Shown here piece by piece: positions 16,014 to 25,885 of a DNA stretch of 64,000 bases (position 1 is the stretch's first letter; every line of letters begins with the position of its first letter). The DNA is from Virgibacillus sp. 7505. GTDB lineage: Bacteria > Bacillota > Bacilli > Bacillales > Amphibacillaceae. The notes below the pieces were generated by a model. It did no database searches and was not told where the DNA came from. It was given only the letters and a program-made list of their open reading frames with translations. The stretch lies in the NCBI RefSeq assembly GCF_002272135.1, contig NZ_NPBF01000008.1:1-64000 (forward strand). Direction: 5' to 3'. A program made the translations under genes and the position numbers.

Positions 16014-17285
16014 TTATTTAAGTTTGAATTCAGCTTTCTTTCCTTTGGAAATATCCTCTGAATTTTCATCATACAAAGGTCCAAGCTCGATATCGAATGC
16101 TTTATCTTTCCATATCTTGTCGTACTGCTCCTTATCAAGTACATATACCTGCAGCAATTCACCGGATTCACCCGCTGCAATGCTTTGCTGGTACTCATAA
16201 GGGGATAGCATACGTTCACTCATTTGGTACTGTGACCCATCGTTTACATAAAGATTGGATGCGATGTTATCCAACCCGATATTATCTGATCCTTTGTTAT
16301 CAACATTGAATTTAACAGTCAACAGGACAACACCATTTTTAAAATTCTCAAAGCGAGGTGCTTCGTATTCATTTGGTGTAAAATCAGTGAATTGGTAGCC
16401 ATCCAATGTAATGGTAGAATCACCAAGCTCCTGACTCAGCCCGATGCCTTCCTTCTCCTCGATCATTGTTTTTTCACCCATGTTATCCACCGAAATTCCA
16501 TCCTGATAAAAAGCTGCATTTGCTTCTGTTTGTTTTGCGCCTTCTTCACTCAAATTAACAGTGAATTGACCTTTGGTTCCAAGAGTTGTACTTAAATCAT
16601 CCGGATCTGTCGTTGGTGCAGGAACTTCTATAGTAGCAGATCCGGATTCCATTGCTGCTTTAAGTTCCGTTTCACCCATTGGATAAGCATAAGTACCGGT
16701 TATGGTTTCTCCTGCTTTAATCTCGTATTTGTTATCAGGATTTAGCTTTGTCGCTAGTTGACCTTCTTCCGGGATAATATCTTTGTAGTTATTATAATCT
16801 TTAACGGCACCTGTAAAACTCATATACATAAATGGTGTATAGTGGAGATCTTTGTCTGTGTCATTCTTAACTGTATATTGAGCAAGAATGACGCCTCCGT
16901 TTGTTTCATCATTGAAAGGAATACTATAGTCTGTATGGAAGTCCTTTAAACCAACTAGGGAGTAGGAATCCAAGGAGACTGTCACGCCTTCCATTTCATG
17001 TGTTTGGGGCTCTTTAGCTTCAAAGAAAACCGTAGTCTCCTCTGCATCTGTAGTCGTTTTCATATAATCAATTAGTTCGGCGTAATCGGCAGAGCCGGAA
17101 TCAGCTTCTCCTTTATCTGCAGCTGCAGCTGTTTCCTCTGCTTTTACTTCTTCATCTTTTTGGCCAGCTGTTTCAGATGCAGCCGTTTTTTCTTCTGTGC
17201 TAGCTTTTTTACTGTCACTTCCGCAACCACTAATGATAATTACAGAAAGAATCGCGCCAAAGAGCAGCATTAATTTCTTATTCAA
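16014..17285 (-). CDS. Secreted lipoprotein (DUF5068-like)
   Basis: A 423-residue lipoprotein: MNKKLMLLFGAILSVIIISGCGS with lipobox ISGC, a Glu/Ala/Lys-rich linker of about 60 residues, then two related beta-rich halves (VSLDSYSLVGLKDF and ITLDGYQFTDFTPNEY begin each half, followed by VILAQYTVKNDTD and VVLLTVKFNVDNKG). The repeat suggests tandem immunoglobulin-like domains as in DUF5068/TcaA-like Bacillus lipoproteins. The TTG at 17285 was chosen because GGAGG is seven bases upstream and it begins directly at the signal peptide. Function unknown; surface-located. Confidence 0.75.
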   Translation of the reverse strand: MNKKLMLLFGAILSVIIISGCGSDSKKASTEEKTAASETAGQKDEEVKAEETAAAADKGEADSGSADYAELIDYMKTTTDAEETTVFFEAKEPQTHEMEGVTVSLDSYSLVGLKDFHTDYSIPFNDETNGGVILAQYTVKNDTDKDLHYTPFMYMSFTGAVKDYNNYKDIIPEEGQLATKLNPDNKYEIKAGETITGTYAYPMGETELKAAMESGSATIEVPAPTTDPDDLSTTLGTKGQFTVNLSEEGAKQTEANAAFYQDGISVDNMGEKTMIEEKEGIGLSQELGDSTITLDGYQFTDFTPNEYEAPRFENFKNGVVLLTVKFNVDNKGSDNIGLDNIASNLYVNDGSQYQMSERMLSPYEYQQSIAAGESGELLQVYVLDKEQYDKIWKDKAFDIELGPLYDENSEDISKGKKAEFKLK

Positions 17286-17300
17286 TTTTTCATCCTCCAT

Positions 17301-17631
17301 TCAGAACTTATGTTAATAAGCGTAACATGTTCTATAATCTGGCAATATCGGCATTTAGTAGTAAATTTTGCCTTATAACTTCCTACATTTCCAGAACACC
17401 TTATATATTGCAGTATAAAGTACCTAAATCGCTCTATAATGCCTCATATCAGTGTTTTTTTTTAACCGACCACATGGATATACTACATTCTTTCGAAAAA
17501 AAAGAAGACCGTGTATACGATCTCCTTTTCCATTATTAATTACAAAAGATAAACCAACTTCCTCCAAACTATACGTCCTTTCCCGCTGCATTCATTACCT
17601 GTCATCCATATTGCAATTGTATTATCCCTTC
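17301..17631. other. AT-rich intergenic region without recognised gene
   Basis: About 330 bp upstream of the lipoprotein gene and downstream of the Nudix gene. It holds an imperfect GAAGACCGT-GTAT-ACGATCTCC hairpin around 17504-17526 flanked by A and T runs, possibly a weak terminator. I see no supported coding frame. Confidence 0.4.
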
Positions 17632-18060
17632 CTAAGCCGGAACAATAACCCCTTGATCCACATAAGGAACACCGTTACCAAGTAAGCTCTCAATTCCCCC
17701 AGGATGGTATGTCATCACTTCATCCACTTCGGCATAAGACTTCCACACAGCTTCGGCAATTTTTTCTGTATCCTGAATCTGGATTTCTCCACCAATCTGT
17801 CTAGCTTTAAACGTCACAAAGGTAGCATGTTCATTGATAGCTTGTAATTTTGCCTCATTCACTGCAAGGATAGTTGTTACTTCTACATCCAAGCCTGTTT
17901 CTTCCTTTGCTTCCCGTACGGCAGCTTCGGCAAGTGATTCGCCTGATTCGACTAAGCCGCCTGGTAATGTCCAACTGCCGTTCTTTTTGTTATGCACCAT
18001 AAGAATTTGCTGTGTCTCTTCATTATGAATCAATGCGTAAGCTACTCGTACTTCTTTCAT
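17632..18060 (-). CDS. Nudix hydrolase
   Basis: A 142-residue protein with a complete Nudix box, G-LVESG-E-SLAEAAV-REAKEETGL (GX5EX7REUXEEXGU). It hydrolyses a nucleoside diphosphate linked to another moiety; substrate unknown. The ATG at 18060 (MKEVRVAYALI) has AGAGGAGG seven bases upstream and is preferred over an ATG six bases earlier. Divergent from the MFS-marR operon. Confidence 0.88.
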   Translation of the reverse strand: MKEVRVAYALIHNEETQQILMVHNKKNGSWTLPGGLVESGESLAEAAVREAKEETGLDVEVTTILAVNEAKLQAINEHATFVTFKARQIGGEIQIQDTEKIAEAVWKSYAEVDEVMTYHPGGIESLLGNGVPYVDQGVIVPA

Positions 18061-18115
18061 TCTCATACCTCCTCTGTTCTCTGTCTCCAGTATATACCAA
18101 AAAGACATTTCCCTG

Positions 18116-18162
18116 TTGACAACAATAAAAGAAACTCATATAGTTTAGTTTAGTTAACTTAA
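18116..18162 (+). promoter_or_regulatory. Promoter and probable MarR operator of the MFS-marR operon
   Basis: TTGACA (18116-18121), 17 bp, TATAGT (18139-18144). Over and after the -10 lie three tandem TAGTT units (18141-18155), merging into a near-palindrome TTTAGTTAACTTAA (18149-18162). A MarR protein is encoded in the operon; autoregulation is inferred. Confidence 0.68.
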
Positions 18163-18179
18163 TTTATGAGGTGCTTACG

Positions 18180-19388
18180 ATGAAGGCTTTATTCGCCAAT
18201 AAACAATTCAGTTTCCTTCTCTTCTCCGAACTCTTCTCGGTTTTGAGTTTCTCCATGTATATGATCACCGTCTCCTGGTATGTAGTTGATGTACTCCATC
18301 ACCCTCAATACCTTGGTTTGGTAATGGCAGCCGCCTCCATACCCCGTATGGTTACGATGATAATTGGCGGCGTACTTGCAGATCGAATCCAGAAATCAAA
18401 GATCCTGTTCAGTACCCAATTATTGCAGGGTGTGTTAATTGGTATACTGCTTTGGGGACTTGCACATGATTCCCTGACGATATCACTGCTGCTTGTTGTA
18501 TCCTTCTTTATTGGATGCCTTGATGGATTTTTCTTTCCTGCCTTGTCATCCTTGATACCAAGCATCGTTTCGCAAAAGCAACTGCAGCCAGCCAATACGC
18601 TTGTTCACAGTTCACAGGAGCTACTATTCCTGATAGGACCCATTGCTGCAGGCGCTATCCTGCACTATTACAATTTCGGTGCAACGTTTGCTGTCAGCAT
18701 TGCAGCTACGATCATAGGTGCTTGTTTTGTCTTCCCTGCTTTTATCAAAGATGCGAAGCCGGACAAACACAAAGAGAAAACTTCGTTTATTACAGAATTT
18801 AAAGAAGGTTATCGTTACCTGCGATCCTCTTCTATCTATGTATCTGCAATCAGCATCATAATCATTGTGAATTTCTTTGTTTTTGGCCCAATGTTTCTCA
18901 GCTTGCCTATCCTGGCTGAAGAACTCGGCGGCAGTGCTTTGGATCTTAGCTTTTTAGAGGCTGGTTTCTCTGTCGGCTCTCTTGCAGCGACTATCTTCCT
19001 GCTTTTCTTCACACTAAAAAAGAATCGCGGAAGACAGATTCTTTTATTCCTGATTGCCAGTGTTTTAGCTCTTGGTGTTTTCAGTCAAATCCCAAGTTTA
19101 TATTGGCTGATTCCAGTTGCAGCAATGATTGGATTTTTCGGTTTTATCACATACATTCCGACTGATGTCATCATTCAGGAGAAAACAGATCCCGCAATGA
19201 TGGGAAGGGTCATGAGTATCGTGTTCTTGGCTTCCACAGCATTCGATCCTATCTCTCAAACCCTTTTCAGCTCCTTGATGAGCGTCGGTTTCTCTGCACG
19301 TATTTTGCTTGCTGCATTCGCCGGTACTGGATTACTTATGGCCGCCCTGCTATTTGCAAAAGCTAAAAAATGGCGTAATATGCAATAA
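18180..19388 (+). CDS. MFS transporter (EntS/MFS_3-like drug or metabolite exporter)
   Basis: A 402-residue major facilitator protein with 12 hydrophobic segments and the loop 2-3 motif GGVLADRIQKSK. The overall pattern (QLLQGVLIG, FFPALSSLIP, PTDVIIQEKTDPAMMGRVMS) matches the MFS_3/EntS group of exporters. The ATG at 18180 has GAGG nine bases upstream. Co-transcribed with the marR gene 27 bases downstream, suggesting an inducible efflux system. Confidence 0.85.
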   Translation: MKALFANKQFSFLLFSELFSVLSFSMYMITVSWYVVDVLHHPQYLGLVMAAASIPRMVTMIIGGVLADRIQKSKILFSTQLLQGVLIGILLWGLAHDSLTISLLLVVSFFIGCLDGFFFPALSSLIPSIVSQKQLQPANTLVHSSQELLFLIGPIAAGAILHYYNFGATFAVSIAATIIGACFVFPAFIKDAKPDKHKEKTSFITEFKEGYRYLRSSSIYVSAISIIIIVNFFVFGPMFLSLPILAEELGGSALDLSFLEAGFSVGSLAATIFLLFFTLKKNRGRQILLFLIASVLALGVFSQIPSLYWLIPVAAMIGFFGFITYIPTDVIIQEKTDPAMMGRVMSIVFLASTAFDPISQTLFSSLMSVGFSARILLAAFAGTGLLMAALLFAKAKKWRNMQ

Positions 19389-19415
19389 AGAAGCTGTTTG
19401 GAAGGAACGATGCAC

Positions 19416-19862
19416 ATGAGCCGTTCGTATAAGGAAATCATCCGAAGAATGAATGAAGCGTATGAGGAGTTTGGTATTCTTATCTCTCAGGAAACAAAGA
19501 AACTTGATGAGCTGGATTTAACAGTTCAGCAGGAATATATGCTGTCTTATATCGAGAAAAGAAATAAACAGACTACAGCCAATGATATTGCAGCAGATTT
19601 CGGCATCTCCAAAAGCGCTGTCAGCCAAGTGCTTTCAAAATTGGAGAAGAGAGATATGATTACAAAACAAGCCAATCCCACAAATAAGCGGGAATTCTTT
19701 TTGGCTCTCGGCAACAAAGGCCGGGAATATATGGATAGTCTCAAGCAGTTAGACGAACTACTTATAGATAAATATTATTCCAAGATTGACATCGATGAAT
19801 TGCATCAAATGACAGAAACCATGGTGCGAATCAATAACGTCATAAGGGAACAGAAGAAATAG
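19416..19862 (+). CDS. MarR-family transcriptional regulator
   Basis: A 148-residue protein with a winged helix-turn-helix (TANDIAADFGISKSAVSQVLSKLEKRDMI, about residues 56-82) followed by the MarR wing (NPTNKREFFLALGNKG). Likely represses the upstream MFS exporter gene and itself. ATG at 19416 is chosen because AAGGA is nine bases upstream; 19410 is an alternative. Confidence 0.85.
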   Translation: MSRSYKEIIRRMNEAYEEFGILISQETKKLDELDLTVQQEYMLSYIEKRNKQTTANDIAADFGISKSAVSQVLSKLEKRDMITKQANPTNKREFFLALGNKGREYMDSLKQLDELLIDKYYSKIDIDELHQMTETMVRINNVIREQKK

Positions 19863-19888
19863 AGGTGCCTGCTGGCACCTCTATTTCT
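19861..19888 (+). terminator. Terminator of the MFS-marR operon
   Basis: AGAGGTGCC-TGCT-GGCACCTCT followed by ATTTCTT. Confidence 0.8.
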
Positions 19889-19957
19889 TAGCTAGGACGG
19901 ATAATGGTAAGCCATTCAGCACGGCTGTGCCCGCTCCAATCTCTAAAACGAAACTCA

Positions 19958-19993
19958 AGAAAGCATAGAAAAGTCTGCTTATCAATGCTTTCT
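19958..19993 (-). terminator. Candidate terminator of the kdp operon
   Basis: Nine-bp perfect inverted repeat AGAAAGCAT / ATGCTTTCT with an 18-base loop, overlapping the stop codon of the kdpD-like gene; T tract on the minus strand is weak. Confidence 0.45.
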
Positions 19994-21116
19994 AACGAAT
20001 AGACTGCTGGTCGGCAACAATATGAATATCAATATTGCAGGTCTGTCGCATGATCGTATTAACAATAGATCCTTTCCAAACTTCTTCCCAGCGCGTACGT
20101 GCGGACTGTCCTAATAGTATTTGAGTAATAAAATATTTTTTAGCTTCCGAGACAATCGCATTTGCTGCTCGCTTACTGGAAGTATGCAGGAGGAAATGCG
20201 CATCGAATGTTGAGCAAAGCTGCCGGATATAATCCACCTTCTCTTTTTCAGCTATCGCATCCCGGGTCACATGCAGAATAAAAAGTTCTGCATTCAAACG
20301 ATTCGCCATCCGATATCCGCGGCGTATCAGCCTTTCTGCGGTATCGACATGCTGTACGCAAATAAGTATCTTTTCATGTACACCCAGAGGCCCCCGGTAA
20401 TCGGCTCCGTTTTGACGTTCCAGTTTCTCATCCACCTCATCCGCAATTTCCCGAAGAGCTAATTCACGCAATGCAGCAAGGTTGGTTAGCTGAAAATAAT
20501 TCTGCAAGCTCTTTTGAATTCGATGGGCTGGATAGATTTTCCCTTCCCGCAACCGCTTCTGCAAGGTTTCAGGTGTTGCATCAATTAACTGAATTTCGTC
20601 TGCCTGCTGTACGAACAAGTCTGGCACACGTTCATTTACCCGAACTCCTGTTATCGTCTGGACAATGTCATGCACACTTTCAAGATGCTGTATATTGACA
20701 GCAGCAAGTACATCAATACCTGCATCCAACAGTTCCATAACATCCTGATATCTCTTGGCGTTCTTAGAGCCAGGAATATTCGTATGCGCCAATTCATCCA
20801 CTAAAACAACTTTTGGAGCATGCTCTAGAATTCCTTCTACATTAAGTTCAAAAAACGGGCGGTCTTTATAGTGAATTTTCAACAAGGGAACTTGTTCCAG
20901 ATCTCCTAACTGGGCACTTGTTTCCGGCCTTCCATGCGTTTCAATAACACCAATAACAACAGCTATACCTTCCTTTTTCATCTGCTGGGCATCTGTCAGC
21001 ATCTTATAGGTTTTACCGACGCCCGGAGCAGCACCGATATATAACTTCAGACGGCCTCTCCCTTGTATAGATGCGGCTGCTAAAAATGCAGCTGCTTTAT
21101 CATTTGTTTCCATCAT
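19992..21116 (-). CDS. kdpD: Kinase-less KdpD (N-terminal KdpD plus universal stress domain)
   Basis: A 374-residue protein with the KdpD N-terminal domain (Walker A GAAPGVGKT at residues 28-36, VLVDELAHTNIPGSKN as Walker B) and a universal-stress-protein domain from about residue 245 (EKILICVQHVDTAERLI ... ILLGQSARTRW). It stops there: the membrane segments, GAF and histidine-kinase domains of E. coli KdpD (about 890 residues) are absent and no kdpE follows. Short KdpD proteins of this kind are known in Bacillales, where the USP part can bind c-di-AMP. It overlaps kdpC by ATGA and probably modulates the pump post-translationally rather than its transcription. Confidence 0.87.
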   Translation of the reverse strand: MMETNDKAAAFLAAASIQGRGRLKLYIGAAPGVGKTYKMLTDAQQMKKEGIAVVIGVIETHGRPETSAQLGDLEQVPLLKIHYKDRPFFELNVEGILEHAPKVVLVDELAHTNIPGSKNAKRYQDVMELLDAGIDVLAAVNIQHLESVHDIVQTITGVRVNERVPDLFVQQADEIQLIDATPETLQKRLREGKIYPAHRIQKSLQNYFQLTNLAALRELALREIADEVDEKLERQNGADYRGPLGVHEKILICVQHVDTAERLIRRGYRMANRLNAELFILHVTRDAIAEKEKVDYIRQLCSTFDAHFLLHTSSKRAANAIVSEAKKYFITQILLGQSARTRWEEVWKGSIVNTIMRQTCNIDIHIVADQQSIR

Positions 21117-21691
21117 TTCATTGCCTGCAAATCCATATTCAACTGCAGTACATTTACAGCGGGGGCACCGAGCAGCTCTTCTGCTTGTGATGTGCGGTGC
21201 TGGTCAATCAACTTGTATAGCTCCTCTTCATGAATACCGCTTGCTTCAGCTATTCTCGGCACCTGAAATTCTGCTGCTTCTACCGGGATATGCGGATCTA
21301 GGCCAGAACCGGAATTCGTCACTAAATCCAGCGGTACAGGACCGCCGTCTGGATTAGCCGTTTGCTGATCCTTTATCGCTTCTTCTGTCCGGGAAATCAA
21401 TTCTGGATTAGAAGCAGCATAGTTCGGTGTTCCGGATCCTGCGGCATCATTATCTATACTCGACACCCTTCCCTGGAATAGTGCAGGGTCAGTAAACGTT
21501 TGTCCAATCAGCTCCGAACCAATCACGGTGCCATTCTCATCTTCTACCAAGCTGCCATCGGCATGATAAGGGAAGAATAGCTGTCCGATTCCCGTCACAG
21601 CCAAAGGGTAAAGGACACTGCACAAAACCAGGCATACTAATCCAAGCCGCAGTACAGGAACGATATTGGATACATGTTTATTCATATTCAT
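21113..21691 (-). CDS. kdpC: K+-transporting ATPase subunit C
   Basis: A 192-residue protein with one N-terminal membrane helix (LRLGLVCLVLCSVLYPLAVTG) and the extracytoplasmic KdpC domain (DGSLVEDENGTVIGSELIGQ, TNSGSGLDPHIP). It stabilises the KdpFABC complex and raises its affinity. Follows kdpB by seven bases; overlaps the kdpD-like gene. Confidence 0.93.
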   Translation of the reverse strand: MNMNKHVSNIVPVLRLGLVCLVLCSVLYPLAVTGIGQLFFPYHADGSLVEDENGTVIGSELIGQTFTDPALFQGRVSSIDNDAAGSGTPNYAASNPELISRTEEAIKDQQTANPDGGPVPLDLVTNSGSGLDPHIPVEAAEFQVPRIAEASGIHEEELYKLIDQHRTSQAEELLGAPAVNVLQLNMDLQAMK

Positions 21692-21698
21692 TTGCCTC

Positions 21699-23753
21699 CT
21701 ATAGAAACAGACTTAACAGCATATCAATAACTTTTATTCCTATAAACGGGACGACAACACCGCCCAGTCCATATAGGAACATATTTTTTCTTAGCAGCTT
21801 ATCCGCAGAAACAGGCTTATACGCCACACCTTTTACCGCCAGCGGTACTAGCGCTGGGATGATCAATCCATTGAATAAAAGTGCAGATAGGATTGCTGTT
21901 GTCGGTGACTCCAGCTGCATGATATTCAAGACATTCATCTCCGGTATGCCGAGCATGAACAGAGCCGGAATGATTGCAAAGTACTTAGCCACATCATTGG
22001 CAATACTGAAAGTAGTAAGTGCCCCTCTTGTCATCAGCAGCTGTTTTCCGATAGCAACAACCTCAATTATTTTTGTCGGATCAGAATCCAGATCGATCAT
22101 ATTCGCCGCTTCCTTCGCAGCTGTCGTTCCGCTGTTCATCGCAAGCCCGACATCAGCTTGAGCTAGTGCAGGTGCGTCATTCGTACCATCTCCGGTCATT
22201 GCAACAAGTTTACCTTGTGCCTGCTCTCGTTTTATTACTTCGATCTTATCCTCCGGCGTGCTTTCTGCGATAAAATCATCGACTCCAGCTTCTTTCGCAA
22301 TGGTCGCTGCGGTAAGCGGATTGTCTCCGGTACACATAATTGTCTTTATTCCCATCTTCCGCAGCTCATCGAAGCGTTCCCTCATTCCAGGTTTGACGGT
22401 ATCCTTTAGATAAATCAATCCGAGAAGCTCCGTATCCACCGCCACCGCTAAAGGGGTTCCTCCCATTTTCGCGATATGATCAGATTTTTCCTGTAAACCC
22501 ACTGGAACCTTACCGCCACGTTCCAGCACCCAATCTTTGACTGCCCCTACCGCACCTTTTCGATAGCTGCCGCCGTCAGCCAAGTCCATGCCGCTCATTC
22601 TTGTTTGTGCTTGGAAAGGCACGAATACTGCTTCTTCCCATTTCTTTTGATCCATTGCTATGCCCTGTTCTTCGGCCAGACTGAGCACTGATCGGCCTTC
22701 CGGTGTTTCATCTTTCCAGGATGTGATGACTGCAGCTTGCATCAAAGCATTTCTTGATACAGATTCTACAGGTATGAAATCAGCGGCCATGCGATTTCCG
22801 AAAGTTATCGTACCCGTCTTATCCAAAATGATTGTATCAATATCACCTGCTGCTTCTACAGCTCGGCCAGACATCGCCAAAACATTGAACCGTGTCACCC
22901 GGTCCATACCCGCAATTCCGATTGCACTCAGCAAACCGCCAATCGTAGTCGGAATAAGGCAGACAAGCAGCGCAACAAGCATGCCTGTATCAATAGAGAA
23001 GCCAATATAGTTTGTAAAAAAAGGCAATGTGATGACGACGAGCATGAAAATGATCGTTAAGCTAATCAACACCGTGTTTAAAGCAATTTCATTAGGTGTC
23101 TTCTTACGGTCTGCTCCTTCTACAAGCGCAATCATCCGATCCAGGAAGCTTTCTCCTGGCTGACTGGTGATTTCAATCGTAAGCTCATCACTGACGACAG
23201 TTGTGCCGCCTGTGACGGAGCTGAAATCTCCTCCCGCTTCCTTTAGAACCGGAGCTGACTCCCCGGTAATTGCCGATTCATCAACACTTGCCATACCAGC
23301 AATAATCGTGCCGTCCCCAGGGATGACCTCTCCTTCCTTAACAAGTACAACATCGCCCTTTCGAAGATCAGCCGATGAGATGACTTCCTCTTTTCCTCGG
23401 AGGAGACGCCTGGCAGCTGTATCCTGTTTTGTTTGTTTCAGCGTATTCGCTTGCGCCTTCCCTCTTCCTTCGGCCACCGCCTCCGCTATATTCGCGAACA
23501 GCACTGTCATCAGCAGAATCACTGAAACGCTCCAGTAAAAACCGCTGCCCATTGTCTGGGAATGGGCGCCAGGAAAAACCGCGAGTAATAACGTAACTAG
23601 AAATCCAAGTTCAACAATGAAAAGGATAGGATTCCGAACCATATAAGCCGGATGCAGCTTCACTACAGCATCCACACAAGCTTCCTTCAAGATTTTCTTT
23701 GAAACTAAACGATTGGAGGGAATCTCTTCTTTCCCTGCAGTATGTGCTAGCAT
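21699..23753 (-). CDS. kdpB: K+-transporting P-type ATPase subunit B
   Basis: A 684-residue P-type ATPase. Visible landmarks are TGES (163-166) in the actuator domain, the phosphorylation motif DKTGT with Asp 311, and [10 protein letters not shown] in the hinge. It hydrolyses ATP to drive high-affinity K+ uptake through KdpA. The serine in TGES is the residue that in E. coli KdpB is phosphorylated to switch the pump off at high K+. Normal length, 14 bases after kdpA. Confidence 0.95.
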   Translation of the reverse strand: MLAHTAGKEEIPSNRLVSKKILKEACVDAVVKLHPAYMVRNPILFIVELGFLVTLLLAVFPGAHSQTMGSGFYWSVSVILLMTVLFANIAEAVAEGRGKAQANTLKQTKQDTAARRLLRGKEEVISSADLRKGDVVLVKEGEVIPGDGTIIAGMASVDESAITGESAPVLKEAGGDFSSVTGGTTVVSDELTIEITSQPGESFLDRMIALVEGADRKKTPNEIALNTVLISLTIIFMLVVITLPFFTNYIGFSIDTGMLVALLVCLIPTTIGGLLSAIGIAGMDRVTRFNVLAMSGRAVEAAGDIDTIILDKTGTITFGNRMAADFIPVESVSRNALMQAAVITSWKDETPEGRSVLSLAEEQGIAMDQKKWEEAVFVPFQAQTRMSGMDLADGGSYRKGAVGAVKDWVLERGGKVPVGLQEKSDHIAKMGGTPLAVAVDTELLGLIYLKDTVKPGMRERFDELRKMGIKTIMCTGDNPLTAATIAKEAGVDDFIAESTPEDKIEVIKREQAQGKLVAMTGDGTNDAPALAQADVGLAMNSGTTAAKEAANMIDLDSDPTKIIEVVAIGKQLLMTRGALTTFSIANDVAKYFAIIPALFMLGIPEMNVLNIMQLESPTTAILSALLFNGLIIPALVPLAVKGVAYKPVSADKLLRKNMFLYGLGGVVVPFIGIKVIDMLLSLFL

Positions 23754-23767
23754 AACAAGTCACTCTC

Positions 23768-25417
23768 CTATAAAGTTACGTATTCTGCAATCGGACCAAG
23801 AACCAGTACAGGCAGGAAGGTCAATGCACCTACCAAGAAGAAGGTGGCTACTAATAAACTTGCAAATAAAGGACTGCCGATTCGCAAACTGCCCTTACTC
23901 TCTTGAACAGCAGTTTTCCTCGCCAGTGATGCTGCGACAGCAATCAGCGTGATGATGGAAATATAGCGTCCCAGGAACATTATGATGCCTGTAAGGACAT
24001 TCCAGAATGTAGTTGCATCCCCCAGTTCTTCAAATCCTGAACCATTATTAGCAGCTGATGATGTAATCTCGTACAGTACTTGCGTCAGACCATGATACCC
24101 AGGGTTTGATATTGCTCCGTTACCTGCTGGAAAATACATTGCAATAGCTGTACCAATAAGGATTAGTATCGGTTGGATCAGCAGTGTGATCGCCAGCAGC
24201 TTCATTTCAGCTCCCTCAAGCTTTTTACCAAGGAAGGCAGGTGTGCGCCCTACCATCAGGCCAGCAATGAAGACGGCAATCATCACGTAAAGAATGACAT
24301 TCATGAAGCCAGTACCTACACCGCCAAAAACTGTATTCAAAAGCATATTTCCGAGCGCAAGCATCCCTGTGAGAGGGCTGAGTGTATCATGCATCGTGTT
24401 GACTGCACCGGTTTCTGCAGCGGTTGTGACAATGGCATAAAATACACTTCCGATAACACCAAAGCGGGTTTCCTTCCCTTCCATCATCGCTCCTTGAAGC
24501 ATTGGATTACCTTCCATCTCGAAAGCGATACCTGCCGCAAGCATGACAAGGAATACAGTTGCCATTGCACCGAAAAGCATTACTCCTTGTTTCGGCTTTC
24601 CTGCCAGCTTTCCGTATGTAAAAGGCAAGGAAGCAGGCAGCAAAAGCATTAGCCAGCATTGGAGCACGTTGGTATACGCATTTGGATTCTCAAATGGATG
24701 AGCAGAGTTTACCCCGAAGAATCCACCGCCATTATTCCCGAGCTCCTTAATGGATAGGAATGCACCGATCGGTCCGCGCAGAATGGTTTGTTCCGCACCT
24801 GTCATCGTAGTCGCATGCACAGCTCCTGAAAATGTCTGCGGCATTCCGAGTGCAACGAATACAATTGCTGTTATAAAGGAAATCGGCAAAAGTACGCGTA
24901 CCAACGCTCTGACGAAATCCTCGAAGAAATTCCCGATTGGCTTACTGCCCAGCAATCGGATGAACCCAATTGCTACCGCAAGCGCTGTAGCAGGGGCTGC
25001 GAACATCATGAACAAGATGGCTGTGACCTGTGAAAATAGCGATAGACCTGATTCTCCGCTATAATGCTGCAAGTTTGTGTTTGTGATAAAACTTACTGCA
25101 GTATTAAAAGCTAAAGCTGGATCCATTCCTGAAATATCGAGCGGATTCAGCGGTAAAACGCCCTGAAGGCGGAACACTGCATAGACAAACAGCAGCAATA
25201 CCATATTTAGCAAGAGCATAGATAGCACGTATTGTTTCCACGTCTGCTTGTGGTTTTTTATGCCTGAAATGCGGAATAAGATGTTTTCCAGCGGCAGGAA
25301 AAACCGGTCAATCCTTGATTCTGAGAATGCAGCAGCCATATATAAGCCCATAGGCTTTAAAGATAACCCAATTAAAACGAGTACAACGGCCAAGACTATT
25401 ACCGAAACAATCATCAT
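23768..25417 (-). CDS. kdpA: K+-transporting ATPase subunit A (channel-like subunit)
   Basis: A 549-residue integral membrane protein of the SKT superfamily with four pore-loop regions (SFITNTNLQHYSGES; LGNNGGGFFGVN; AAETGAVNTM; SSAANNGSGFEEL), which form the K+ selectivity filter. It selects K+ and passes it to KdpB. Starts 15 bases after kdpF. Confidence 0.95.
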   Translation of the reverse strand: MMIVSVIVLAVVLVLIGLSLKPMGLYMAAAFSESRIDRFFLPLENILFRISGIKNHKQTWKQYVLSMLLLNMVLLLFVYAVFRLQGVLPLNPLDISGMDPALAFNTAVSFITNTNLQHYSGESGLSLFSQVTAILFMMFAAPATALAVAIGFIRLLGSKPIGNFFEDFVRALVRVLLPISFITAIVFVALGMPQTFSGAVHATTMTGAEQTILRGPIGAFLSIKELGNNGGGFFGVNSAHPFENPNAYTNVLQCWLMLLLPASLPFTYGKLAGKPKQGVMLFGAMATVFLVMLAAGIAFEMEGNPMLQGAMMEGKETRFGVIGSVFYAIVTTAAETGAVNTMHDTLSPLTGMLALGNMLLNTVFGGVGTGFMNVILYVMIAVFIAGLMVGRTPAFLGKKLEGAEMKLLAITLLIQPILILIGTAIAMYFPAGNGAISNPGYHGLTQVLYEITSSAANNGSGFEELGDATTFWNVLTGIIMFLGRYISIITLIAVAASLARKTAVQESKGSLRIGSPLFASLLVATFFLVGALTFLPVLVLGPIAEYVTL

Positions 25418-25432
25418 GTGAACCTTCCTTCG

Positions 25433-25516
25433 TTAAAATTTTTCCGGATAAAACAAGGCGTAGATCAGATAACCGATGATTCCTATACCTAATACAAGCA
25501 AGCCAATCTGAACCAT
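25433..25516 (-). CDS. kdpF: K+-transporting ATPase small subunit F
   Basis: A 27-residue single-helix protein (MVQIGLLVLGIGIIGYLIYA then LFYPEKF). The C-terminal YPEKF ending is characteristic of KdpF, which stabilises KdpA-KdpB. Its ATG shares one base with the stop of a 33-codon small frame upstream. Confidence 0.9.
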   Translation of the reverse strand: MVQIGLLVLGIGIIGYLIYALFYPEKF

Positions 25517-25617
25517 TATCGTGTCCCTTCTTTCTCGGCAATCTGAGCGGCAGCTGCCAGTAACACAGCCATGCCTCCGAAAAGCAATAAACTCAATCCA
25601 ATGTAAAGTAGATCCAT
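25516..25617 (-). CDS. Small membrane protein upstream of kdpF
   Basis: A 33-residue frame (starts MDLLYIGLSLLLFGGMAVLL, ends AEKEGTR) with GAGGAGGATCAGC in front of its ATG, the best ribosome site in the operon. One hydrophobic helix of about 23 residues, then a charged tail. Its TAA overlaps the kdpF ATG (TAATG), so the two are translationally coupled. It is the first gene after the riboswitch terminator and is probably an extra small Kdp subunit or a coupling leader peptide; small frames at this place are present in other kdp operons as far as I recall, but I cannot verify homology. Confidence 0.75.
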   Translation of the reverse strand: MDLLYIGLSLLLFGGMAVLLAAAAQIAEKEGTR

Positions 25618-25663
25618 GCTGATCCTCCTCGGTTCTTTCATATTTACACCCTAAAAAAGTGCA

Positions 25664-25704
25664 TAAAAAAGAAGCCGCAGAAGAGGGCCCTCTTCTGTGA
25701 CTTC
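25664..25704 (-). terminator. Riboswitch-controlled terminator of kdp
   Basis: Minus strand: GAAG-tca-CAGAAGAGGG / CCCTCTTCTG-cgg-CTTC followed by seven T. It lies between the aptamer and the first coding frame, the arrangement of a transcription-terminating riboswitch. Confidence 0.85.
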
Positions 25705-25739
25705 TGGGCATAACGAAATAAACGTGTGCCTATCACATT

Positions 25740-25885
25740 TTTTGGCTTCCTCTCGAACGCTTACGAAGTTAGCTGACGGATTCGGGCCAGAGAGTAGCCC
25801 TACTCTTTTCAGAGATTCACCCCATGTAACAATTGTTACGGTTGGTTCCCCCGCTTCCTGGATTCAGGAATTAAGCGATTACGAA
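25740..25885 (-). promoter_or_regulatory. c-di-AMP riboswitch (ydaO/yuaA class) controlling kdp
   Basis: The minus strand carries the ordered conserved blocks of the ydaO aptamer: AAGCGGGGGAACCAACCG, GGGGTGAATC, GGGC...CTGGCCCGAATCCGTC, AGCTAACTTCGTAAGCGT, ending GAGAGGAAGCC. In known cases c-di-AMP binding favours the downstream terminator, lowering K+ uptake when c-di-AMP is high. A TTTTCA-16-TATAAC promoter lies upstream near 25935-25965. Recognition is from conserved motifs; no covariance search was possible. Confidence 0.9.
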
